Shown: positions 44,437-52,335 of the stretch, piece after piece
Numbering within the stretch: position 1 is the stretch's first letter
Layout of the letters: each line of letters opens with the position of its first letter
Assembly (NCBI GenBank): GCA_019247305.1
Contig: JAFAPC010000125.1
Span: 62,001-126,000 of the forward strand
DNA length: 64,000 nt
Source of the DNA: Pseudonocardiales bacterium
GTDB lineage: Bacteria > Actinomycetota > Actinomycetes > Mycobacteriales > Pseudonocardiaceae
Direction: 5' to 3'
The notes under the pieces: generated by a model
The model's input: the letters and a program-made list of their open reading frames with translations, nothing else
Told to the model about the DNA's origin: nothing
Databases searched by the model: none
Translations under genes and position numbers: made by a program

Positions 44437-44726
44437 TGACCGCGCTTGAGCCGGACGGCGTCGTCTGGCACACCAGCAGCTACAGCTACGGAAGCGGCAA
44501 CTGCGTGCAGGTCGGCTGGCGCACGAGCAGCTACAGCTACGGACACGGTGCCTGCGTGCAGGTCGGCTGGCACACCAGCAGCTACAGCGGCGGAAGCTGG
44601 TGCTGCGTGCAGCTCGCGCCCGCACCTGAGGCCGTGCTGGTCCGCGACTCCAAAGACCCCGGCGGCCCCGCCCTGACCCTGCCCACCCCTGCGTGGCGCG
44701 CCTTCCTGACTACCCTAGCCCCCTGA
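44433..44726 (+). CDS. DUF397-type protein with triplicated N-terminal motif
   Basis: A 97-residue protein in which the DUF397 opening motif occurs three times in tandem, each 17 residues: WHTSSYSYGSGNCVQVG (12-28), WRTSSYSYGHGACVQVG (29-45) and WHTSSYSGGSWCCVQLA (46-62). The normal remainder of DUF397 follows once (LVRDSKDPGGPALTL, then WRAFL). DNA units are 51 bp at 44466-44516, 44517-44567 and 44568-44618. It is coupled to the XRE-DUF5753 gene by ATGA. Ordinary DUF397 proteins have a single motif (see 10086-10280), so this is an internal expansion, possibly multiplying the partner-binding surface. Confidence 0.85.
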   Translation: MMTALEPDGVVWHTSSYSYGSGNCVQVGWRTSSYSYGHGACVQVGWHTSSYSGGSWCCVQLAPAPEAVLVRDSKDPGGPALTLPTPAWRAFLTTLAP

Positions 44727-44760
44727 CCCGGTGTGTCTCCTAACCCGGTTGGGCTCCCTC

Positions 44761-45978
44761 TCATCGTGGTCGGGTCACGGTGACCCGCGCGAAGCGGCGC
44801 CATCCGCGCTGCAGGATCCACGTGCCCACCCCAAGGGTGGCATGCTCCTCGGTGAGCGCCGCACCGTCGACGCGGACCCCGCCGCCTGTAATTCCCCGCC
44901 GCGCATCACTCAACGACGACGCGAAACCCAGATCGACCAGAATGCGCGGAACATAGTTGTCCATGGTCACGTGGTACTCCATGTCGGCGGGTGCCTCCCG
45001 GTGCACAAAAACCCGATTGAACTCCGCCTCGGCGTCCGCTGCGGCCTCAGCGCCATGGAACATAGCGATCATTTCCCGGGCCAGCCGCCGTTTCAGGACA
45101 ACACCGCTGGACTCAGCGAGCATGGCGTCCTTATCGCTGGGTCGCAAGTCCAAGGCGAGACGCACATACTCCGGCATAGCCTCATCCGGCAGGGACATCA
45201 CTTTACCAAAAATGTTTTTCGGGTCCTCCGCGACGCCGATGTAGTTGCCGATGCTCTGGCTCATCTTCTTCGTGCCGTCGGTGCCGACCAGCAGCGGGGC
45301 GCAGACCAGCGCCTGGGGCTGCTGACCGGCGCGCTGTTGCAGCGTCCGGGCCAGCATGCAGTTGAAGTACTGGTCCGTGCCACCCAGCTCCACATCAGCC
45401 TGGACCGCCACGGAATCCTGCCCCTGCAACAGAGGGTACATAAACTCGATCAACGAAATGGGCTCGTGCGCACTGAATCGTTTACTAAAATCGTCTCGCT
45501 CCAGCAGTTGCGCGACCGTTGCCTGCGTCGTCAGCTCCAACGCGCCAGCCATGCCCAGCGAATCGAGCCATTCGGAGTTCCGCCGGACTTCGAGGTGCTC
45601 CGGCGACAAGATCTCCAACAGGCTCGCCATACACGACTGGACATAGTCGTCGACCTGTGCACGCGAGAGCCGCACCCTGGTCGCCGACCGGCCCGAGGGG
45701 TCGCCCACCTGCGCGGTGAAGTCGCCGATCACCAACACGGCCGTGTGGCCCAGTTCCTGGAACCGGCGCAGCCTGCGCAACGGCACCGACCAGCCCCACG
45801 TGACCACCGGGGCAGTGGGGTCGACACCAAACTTCACCCTCAGCGGCTCGCTCCGCCGCAGCTTGTCCACGAGGGCACCCTCCGGCGCGGCGCTGAACCC
45901 GTCTTCCAGGAGGTAGGCGGCCTGCGCCTGCGGATCGTCAGCAACGCCCGGCGGGACTGGGGGAACGTGGTAGGCCAT
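44761..45978 (-). CDS. Tyrosyl-tRNA synthetase paralog with degenerate HIGH motif
   Basis: A 405-residue TyrRS-like protein: Rossmann domain, KMSQS in GTDGTKKMSQSIGNYIG, tyrosine-pocket motifs YPLLQGQDS and ELGGTDQYFN, and a C-terminal S4 RNA-binding domain (YVPRILVDLGFASSLSDARR). The class I HIGH motif, normally HxGH after DPTAP, is TWGW at residues 60-63 (codons 45790-45801); both His that stabilise ATP are absent. GDFTAQVGDPSGRS and the rest of the site are conserved. Aminoacylation by the normal mechanism is therefore doubtful; a regulatory, tRNA-binding or self-protection paralog is inferred. The location in an accessory island fits a second, non-housekeeping copy. Confidence 0.8.
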   Translation of the reverse strand: MAYHVPPVPPGVADDPQAQAAYLLEDGFSAAPEGALVDKLRRSEPLRVKFGVDPTAPVVTWGWSVPLRRLRRFQELGHTAVLVIGDFTAQVGDPSGRSATRVRLSRAQVDDYVQSCMASLLEILSPEHLEVRRNSEWLDSLGMAGALELTTQATVAQLLERDDFSKRFSAHEPISLIEFMYPLLQGQDSVAVQADVELGGTDQYFNCMLARTLQQRAGQQPQALVCAPLLVGTDGTKKMSQSIGNYIGVAEDPKNIFGKVMSLPDEAMPEYVRLALDLRPSDKDAMLAESSGVVLKRRLAREMIAMFHGAEAAADAEAEFNRVFVHREAPADMEYHVTMDNYVPRILVDLGFASSLSDARRGITGGGVRVDGAALTEEHATLGVGTWILQRGWRRFARVTVTRPR

Positions 45979-46153
45979 GTGTCCTGCTCTCCGACCTCTT
46001 CGCGGATGATTCGAGAATGAATTGAGACCCGCCGAGTCTCAATGGTCGACGTTGGTAGGCGCTCGCGCGTGCCGAGGACGCCATGGGGCACGGGGTGGCC
46101 CTGGCCGGGCCGTGTCGTGGTGGTCTCAATCTCTCCTGCACCGCTGACCGCCC

Positions 46154-46990
46154 CTATGCACCTGGTGGCAGGTTTCCGCCGTATCCCGGTGGGACCCGCT
46201 CGAGGAAAGCATCCCGCACGCCCGACACACCCGCTGGTGGGTCGGAGTCGAACTTCGTATTCTCGTGTTTTTGCGGACAGGCTTGCGGGGTGTAGGTGTC
46301 CGGCTTGTTGTCCCAGACGATCCGCCACCGCACGCAGGAGCTATCTGCTGCCTTATCCGTGGTGTGGATGGAGCCGGAGTACCGACCCCGGCCATTGCTG
46401 GCGCACACGTGCACTTCGCTGACTTCCCACGAGGTGATACTGGACTTGTCGAGGCAGCCCCGCGTGGGATGCAACAGCAGAATCAGCGCCACCGCGACGG
46501 TCAGCACGGCGCACATCGCAACAGCCAAGACGGTGCGCTTGGCGCGCCACCACCGGGCTGAGGGAGTCTGGGAATCCGACTGCGCAGGCTCCGGCCCGTC
46601 ATCAGCGGCAGCTTCTGCTGGGGGCGTGGTCGCGTCGATGCCCGGGACTCGCGCACTGGTGCCTGACGTGTTGTTCGCCTGCTGTGCGCTCCTGGCTGTG
46701 CCATAAGCATCCTTGCAGCGCTGGCGCACTGCCTCCTCGTCGGCGAAACGTTTGCCATACCGGTCGGCGAGCCTGATGATCGCGTCGACCACCAGCACCG
46801 CACCGTTGTCCCAGGATCGCGGCAGGCTCTTACCATTCAACCAGTCACCGATCGCACTCCGGCCTACTCCGGAGATGTCCGACAGCTCGCGGAGTGACAG
46901 GGTCTTGTCCGGAGCGGCGGCCGCGGCGATGGCTCGGCGGAGTTCGGCAGCAAAGGGATTCGGCGCAGCGAGCTCTGGACCTGCGGGCAT
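46154..46990 (-). CDS. Membrane-anchored XRE HTH protein with extracytoplasmic sensor-like domain
   Basis: A 278-residue protein in three parts: a cytoplasmic HTH (LSLRELSDISGVGRSAIGDW), a Pro/Ala-rich linker, one membrane helix (VLAVAMCAVLTVAVALILLL) and an about 95-residue ectodomain with four Cys. The ectodomain (SSITSWEVSEVHVCASNGRG, CVRWRIVWDNKPDTYTPQAC, GVSGVRDAFLERV) is homologous to nearly the whole mature secreted protein encoded divergently at 47184-47546. The ATG at 46990 follows AGAGGAA; a start at 47008 lacks one. It looks like a one-component transmembrane regulator; ligand and targets are unknown. Confidence 0.75.
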   Translation of the reverse strand: MPAGPELAAPNPFAAELRRAIAAAAAPDKTLSLRELSDISGVGRSAIGDWLNGKSLPRSWDNGAVLVVDAIIRLADRYGKRFADEEAVRQRCKDAYGTARSAQQANNTSGTSARVPGIDATTPPAEAAADDGPEPAQSDSQTPSARWWRAKRTVLAVAMCAVLTVAVALILLLHPTRGCLDKSSITSWEVSEVHVCASNGRGRYSGSIHTTDKAADSSCVRWRIVWDNKPDTYTPQACPQKHENTKFDSDPPAGVSGVRDAFLERVPPGYGGNLPPGA

Positions 46991-47183
46991 GGGTGTTCCT
47001 CTGGTCATGGGTCCCGGACATCACGCCGGACACCCGGACGGTCGGCCGCTACAGCTCGCTGAGCTGCGGAAATAACTGGCCGCCGGCCGGTTGTGTCCGC
47101 GTGCCCTTCACAACCGGGCCAAGGTACCTCACTCTGGGTGCCTCCCAGATCACTGTCTGCTGGACTAGGGTGGCACTGAACCC

Positions 47184-47546
47184 ATGCGTCGCGTGACGAC
47201 TGTTTTCCTGCTCGCGCTGCTGATTGGCTCGTTGACCCTGGCATGGGCCGGGCCTGCCCGGGCTGCGTCGACCTGGTCGAGCTGCCTGGCCAAGTCCAGC
47301 GTCACCTCCTGGGGAGCTGGCGAAGTCCGCGTGTGCGCGGGCGACGGCCGCGGTCGGTACTCCGGCTACACCGTGGATAAGGCAGCGGATGGCTCCTGTG
47401 TGCGGTGGCGGATCCTCTGGGACAACAAGTCAGACACTTACACCCCGCAGGCCTGCCCGCAAAGCGGCACCACAACGTTCGACCAAGAAGCACCGGTGGG
47501 TGTGTCTGGCGTGCGGGATGCCTTTCTCGAACAAGTAAAAATCTGA
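47184..47546 (+). CDS. Secreted four-Cys protein, paralog of the neighbouring ectodomain
   Basis: The 120 residues begin with a Sec signal peptide (MRRVTTVFLLALLIGSLTLA, then AGPARAAS cleavage region). The mature domain has SSVTSWGAGEVRVCAGDGRG, CVRWRILWDNKSDTYTPQAC and GVSGVRDAFLEQV and aligns with the ectodomain of the divergent membrane HTH protein. All four Cys are shared, implying two conserved disulfides. No Shine-Dalgarno is seen and TAGGGT at 47167-47172 may serve as -10, so the mRNA may be nearly leaderless. It could act as decoy, ligand carrier or signal for the membrane regulator. Confidence 0.75.
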   Translation: MRRVTTVFLLALLIGSLTLAWAGPARAASTWSSCLAKSSVTSWGAGEVRVCAGDGRGRYSGYTVDKAADGSCVRWRILWDNKSDTYTPQACPQSGTTTFDQEAPVGVSGVRDAFLEQVKI

Positions 47547-47627
47547 TCGAGTACTCGGTGTGGTTAAGGCGAACCCGGGTCCTGTGATCACACGTATTCG
47601 AGCCTGAATAATAAGAGAGGAACAATT

Positions 47628-48443
47628 GTGGGAGTGGCTAGCTGTGCTTCGGGTGTGTCACCAACGCGAGGAGGTCGCCTGAACAGGACAGGGAAGAAGA
47701 TCGCCGCGAAGGTTGCTGCAGTCGTCGCCGTGTCAGGGTCAGTCTTCGTGCTCCCGGTCACGTCCGCAACCGCGTCTCCTGTGTCGACGGTAGCTCATGC
47801 GAAGCCGCAAGCCTCATCGCCGGGCTGCCGGCCACCGTCGCTGGCGCATTGCTATACCGAGGCGAGCATGCAGAACTACATCGACAGAGTGATTCCCATG
47901 ATTGTGCAGTTCTTCAGGGTCAAGTACAAAGCTATGCCAGAGCCGTCCCGCTATTACTTCATCGCCGACGGCCGGCAAGCGCGGTCGGCCTGCGGCTACC
48001 TTGACGCTAATACATACGCCTATTGTCCGGCTGACCATAGTGTCTACCTCGGTCAAGCGTTTATGTGGCGTCTGTACAATGATGACGGCGATATAGCGCC
48101 GGCCGTTGCCTTGGCTCACGAGTGGGGGCACAATATCCAGTCTCGAGTGGGTGTACCAAGGTCAGTGTCAAATAATCATGCTGAAAACGTACGTTACGAG
48201 AACCAGGCTGACTGTGTGGCTGGTGCATGGATCCAGTATGCCGGCCAGCGGAGGTGGCTTGAGCGAGAAGACATCCGCAGTATCGACAATCTGATTAGGG
48301 ACATTGCAGACGCTGAGCGGGCTGATCGTGATCATGGCACTCTGGAAGAACGCGGCAATGCTATGTCTCTGGGAACTCGGGACGGATTAGAGGCATGCAA
48401 TAGGTTCTACCCCGCGACCCCCATCATCACCGGCCGAGACTGA
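47628..48443 (+). CDS. Secreted neutral zinc metallopeptidase (YpfJ-like)
   Basis: A 271-residue secreted protein: an N-terminal signal region (KVAAVVAVSGSVFVLPVTSA) and a zinc-peptidase domain with ALAHEWGHNIQSR, i.e. HExxH in the neutral zinc metallopeptidase (PF04228-type) context, and ENQADCVAGAWI supplying the third ligand region. CGYLDANTYAYCP and a late Cys suggest disulfides. AGAGGAAC precedes the GTG. It lies 81 nt after the secreted four-Cys gene in the same direction, so co-expression is plausible and the two may act together outside the cell. Confidence 0.85.
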   Translation: MGVASCASGVSPTRGGRLNRTGKKIAAKVAAVVAVSGSVFVLPVTSATASPVSTVAHAKPQASSPGCRPPSLAHCYTEASMQNYIDRVIPMIVQFFRVKYKAMPEPSRYYFIADGRQARSACGYLDANTYAYCPADHSVYLGQAFMWRLYNDDGDIAPAVALAHEWGHNIQSRVGVPRSVSNNHAENVRYENQADCVAGAWIQYAGQRRWLEREDIRSIDNLIRDIADAERADRDHGTLEERGNAMSLGTRDGLEACNRFYPATPIITGRD

Positions 48444-48476
48444 CTTTCGGTCGTGCAAACACGACCGACGCACCAA

Positions 48477-51430
48477 TTATGGGCAAGGTGGCCGATAGGT
48501 CAGGTCAGGAAAGTAGTAGTGCCACTCGGTGCGGGTGATGGTGGGATGGGCGATGGCGCAGATACGCGTGGCAATACGGTCGACATCGGTCTCCCACAGA
48601 CGCACGGTTTTGTCATGGCTGGCAGTGGCCAGGACCTTGCCGTTGGGGCTGAATGCCACTGAGTAGACGTTGTCGGTGTGGCCGACGAGAGGCGCCGCCA
48701 GGACGGAGGGATGAGCGGGGTCGGTGACGTCCCACAGTCGCGCGGTCGTGTCGACGCTGGTAGTGGCTAGGGTGTGACCGTCAGGACTAAATGCCAATCC
48801 GTAGACAGGGGCCGTATGGCCAGCTAGAGGAGCCAATTCGCGAGGGTGGTGGAGGTCGGTGACATCCCACAGCCAGACAGTCATGTCGGAACTAGCAGTG
48901 GCCAGCATCCGCCCCTCTGGACTGAACGCCACCGAAAAAACGAAACCAGCATGCCGGGCGAGGGTAGCCAACTCCCGGGGGTGACGGGGGTTGCTGACAT
49001 CCCACAATTTGGCAGTCCGATCGGCGCTGGCGGTGGCCAGAGTCTGCCCATCCCGACTGAAGGCCACACCGTAGATATCATTTGTGTGGCCGGTGAGGGT
49101 GGCTAATTCGCGGGGTTGGCGGGGGTTGCTGACATCCCACAGCTTGGCAGTCCGGTCGGCGCTGGCGGTGGCCAGGATCATGCCGTCAGGGCTGAACGCC
49201 ACCGAGAAGATGGTGCTACGGTGACCAGCAAGAATCGCCAATTCATGAGGGTTGGGTGAGTCGGTGGCGTTCCACAGATGAGCGGCATTGTCGTGACCGC
49301 CAGAGGCCAGAACACCGCCTTGTGGGCTGAACGCTACAGAGCGAACCGCATCAATATCATTAGCGCCAATGGTGAGATGGATGGGATCGGGCGTCACCAA
49401 GCTGCTCATCAGGGCACCGCGGGCCTCGGCAGTGCGGGAGAGGCGGAAAGCGGCCAGGCTGAGTTGGGCGGCCAGGGCAGGGTTGATGGTGCGCAACGCA
49501 ATCGCCTGATCCGCTACCTTTCGGGAGATGCCCTCGTCGCGCCCGCGGATGGCATCGTCGCGCGCTCGCACGGCAAGGATGGTCGCGGTGGTAGCGAGCA
49601 GCAGCAGGACGCCCAATCCGGCGACGAGTTGACGCAACCTGCGGGTGCGGCGGCGGGTAGTGCGTTGCTCGTCGCGCTCCCGCTGAATGGACGCGGACAG
49701 AAACGCATCGGCCGGCGGGGTCAGATCCGGATCTGCGGTGTCCACCCAGTCGCGGGCGGCCGCTAGCCGGGGGCCCCGATAGAGGCCGGCAGGGTGGCGG
49801 CCTTCGCGGTCCCATGTCTCGGCGGCTTCCACGAGCCGCTGGTGGGTGAGCAACCCGGCCCGGTCGGTCTCGATCCACTCGCGCAGCCGCGGCCATGCCC
49901 GCAGCAGCGCCTCATGGGCAATTTCCGCGGTCGTGGCGTGCAGGGTGACCAGGCGGGCCCTCGTCAACACATCCAGGACGGTCTCCATCGCAACAGGGTC
50001 TGCCGCCTCACCAGTGAGCCGGGCTCGATCGAGCTGCCGGCGGGTGTCGTGGGCACCCTCACCGATCTGAATCATGCGCATCAGCAGCTGACGAGCGATG
50101 CGCTGGCTGGCCGGGTCCAACTGCCGGTAGGCTCGTTCGGCGGTGTCCGCGATCGCACCGCGGATACCGCCGGTGAGCCGGTAACCGCCTACAGTGAGCG
50201 TGCGACCGTCGCGTTGCTGCCACTGCCAGGTAGCCCGCAGCGCGTGCGACAGCCGCGGCAGGGCACCGGGCTCGTAGCTGGCTGCCCCCGCCACGCCTGA
50301 CGCGTCGACGCCGAGGTCACCCAGCATGAGCTCGACAAGCCCGGGCTGCATGTCCATGCCCACGGCGTGCGCTGGTTTTTCGATCGCGTCCCGCAGCTCG
50401 GTCGGGTCCATGGCGCCCAACAGCACCTGGCCATGGCGCAGGCATCGACCAGCTCCGGGTGGGCCGCGCAGTGGCCGTAGAAATCCGCACGCATCCCCAG
50501 CACGGCCAACGCCACCGGCACTCTGCCATCGACGCTGCTCGCCGTGGCGCAGAGGGCACGGATGAACACCTGTCGGCGCCGCTCGTCAGCGCACAGCGTG
50601 AAAGTCTTCTCGAACTGATCGACCACCAGCACCACGCGGGCCGCCTCCGGCGGCTGCCCACCGGAGGTGACCGCCACCACACCCTGAAGGATCTCGGCCA
50701 ACCGGCCGGGATCGGCTCCCCATTCAGCACAGACTGCGTCGGTCTGGGTGCCCGTCAGGGTCGCGATCTGAGCGGCTAGCTCACGGAGTGGGTCTGCGGT
50801 CGGAGTGAACAACAAATACGGCCAACTCCGCGACCCCGGAATTCATCCCGCGCCCAGGGCCGACAGGAGACCCGCGCGCAATAGTGAGGACTTCCCCGCG
50901 CCGGAGGGAGCGACAATGACCAGCGGCCCGGTCCCCTCCAGTCGCTCGGTTAACCGGCTCACTACTTCGGCGGTCACGCGTTCTCGCCCGAAAAACCACT
51001 GAGCCTGATCAGGCCCGAAAGCAGCCAGTCCCGGATAGGGGCAGATATCGACCACCTCACCGTCGCGGCTGGCCCGCTGCGATGATGACGGTTCTGAATG
51101 CGCCGGCTCAGGCTCAGGCTCAGGCGGGCAGCGGGCATATTCTCGGTCGACCAGATCCTCCCGCGCTCTGGTCCACCGGGCGACGTCTCCCGCGCAGGCA
51201 ACAACGAAACGGCGCACGAACTCCGCGGTGGGTAGCCGGTCGGTGTTCAGTGCCCGGTTGGCGGTGGACACCGGCATGCTGACCCCTCGGCGGGTGGCGC
51301 CCGCCTCCAGTTGCTGCAGCGAGCTGTACCCAGCCCACCGCATCAGTTCCTGCAGGCAGCGCCGGAACTGCGCCTGGTCCGACGCGGCACCCGGATCCGG
51401 TTCCACCCCGCGCCGGCCCACGGTGCCCAT
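48477..51430 (-). pseudogene. XRE - nSTAND NTPase - WD40 repeat protein, broken by a nonsense codon and a frameshift
   Basis: The ancestral protein had an N-terminal helical/HTH region, an nSTAND1 NTPase (Walker [12 protein letters not shown], Walker B VVLVVDQFEKTFTLC, then AHEALLRAWPRLREW), one membrane helix (LVAGLGVLLLLATTATIL) and about six WD40 repeats (VFSVAFSPEGRMLATASSD, LWDV units). The frame from 51430 hits TGA at 50843-50845, directly after the P-loop region, and the same frame continues with IPGSRSWPYLLFTPTADPLR. Near 50429-50431 one base is missing, moving the frame. Such proteins are proposed sensors in signalling or anti-phage pathways. Sequencing error would have to explain two independent lesions, so decay is favoured. 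Confidence 0.8.
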
Positions 51431-51606
51431 CGGTTCCTCTTCTCTGCTGATCTGCTGAGTCGCGAGGGATCACCGTACGGCAGAAGCCCTGGTGAGCGGC
51501 GTCCGGTATGACGTCCGGTATACGGGAAGTCGCTGACCGTGGCGAACCTCGTTGATGGTGGCTGCAGGCGCGATCCAGCGCCCCTCACCACTGAAGGAGA
51601 AGCACA

Positions 51607-52083
51607 GTGAAACGACTTTTCTCGGGTCTGACCCTGGCGGCCGCGCTCGCGGGTGTCCTGACCACCCCGGGCACGCCGGTCACGACGGGCGCGCTTGCGG
51701 TGTCCCCCGTAGCCTTCGCGAACTCAGCCCAGGCCCCGGCGGCGAGGTACACCGCCGCAGCTGACATGGCGAAACCCAAAGGCGAATGTTCGTTTGGTAG
51801 TGTCTGCGGGACCGTGTACAATGGAACTAATCTCGTCGTTAAAGTCACCATGAACTGGTGTCTAGCCAAGAACGGGCCTTGCGGCCCCACGGACATCAAA
51901 GAGCTGAAACCGAAGAAGAGCACCCACGGCTGGGGAGACGTCGACGGCTATTTGGTGCCGGACGGTTATAAGTTCAAGGTCGACTATCAGCGAGGCCCCC
52001 TCCACGAGACCAAGTCGTTCGGCCCGGGCTGGCACAAGATCACCGACGAGATTGTCGCCGATATCCAGAGCTATACCCACTGA
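51607..52083 (+). CDS. Secreted hypothetical protein
   Basis: A 158-residue protein with a signal peptide (MKRLFSGLTLAAALAGVLTT) and a polar mature region with four Cys (CSFGSVCGT, NWCLAKNGPCGPTD), a beta-rich VVKVTMNW segment and GWHKITDEIVADI at the end. GAAGGAG precedes the GTG start. No family is recognised. It is the third small secreted Cys protein in the island, followed at 52106-52143 by a large palindrome that probably ends the transcript. Confidence 0.65.
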   Translation: MKRLFSGLTLAAALAGVLTTPGTPVTTGALAVSPVAFANSAQAPAARYTAAADMAKPKGECSFGSVCGTVYNGTNLVVKVTMNWCLAKNGPCGPTDIKELKPKKSTHGWGDVDGYLVPDGYKFKVDYQRGPLHETKSFGPGWHKITDEIVADIQSYTH

Positions 52084-52105
52084 CGGATCCTGATCCAGCG
52101 TACGT

Positions 52106-52143
52106 CGTGGCGGCACACAGTATCGATACTGTGTGCCGCCACG
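52106..52143. terminator. 38-bp perfect loopless palindrome
   Basis: Positions 52106-52143 read identically on both strands (19-bp arms, centre ATCGAT, outer CGTGGCGGCACACAG). It starts 23 nt after the stop of the secreted-protein gene and about 150 nt before the promoter of the HNH gene. As RNA it folds into a very stable stem, so termination is likely; as DNA it could extrude a cruciform. Confidence 0.75.
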
Positions 52144-52291
52144 TATGTGACGCTTCGCCGGAGTCGCTGGCGGGCACTGCCCTGGATAGCAAGCTGCTGG
52201 GGCGGTGTGGTCCGGGCCGGGGCGAACGGTACTAAAACCCAGGTGGGTGGGGTATCCGTGCCACGGTGAGTCAACACGGTGGGACGCTCTG

Positions 52292-52335
52292 TTGCCACTC
52301 CGGTACTGTTCGAGTATAATCGAACACATGTTCGA
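52292..52335 (+). promoter_or_regulatory. Sigma-A promoter with a LexA (SOS) box over the start codon
   Basis: TTGCCA (52292-52297), 17 nt, TATAAT (52315-52320) is a near-consensus promoter. TCGAACACATGTTCGA at 52320-52335 matches the Gram-positive/mycobacterial SOS box TCGAAC-N4-GTTCGA perfectly and contains the ATG (52328-52330). TGTTCGA at 52307-52313 adds a further half-site. Transcription would start next to the ATG, giving a leaderless mRNA repressed by LexA. Confidence 0.8.
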
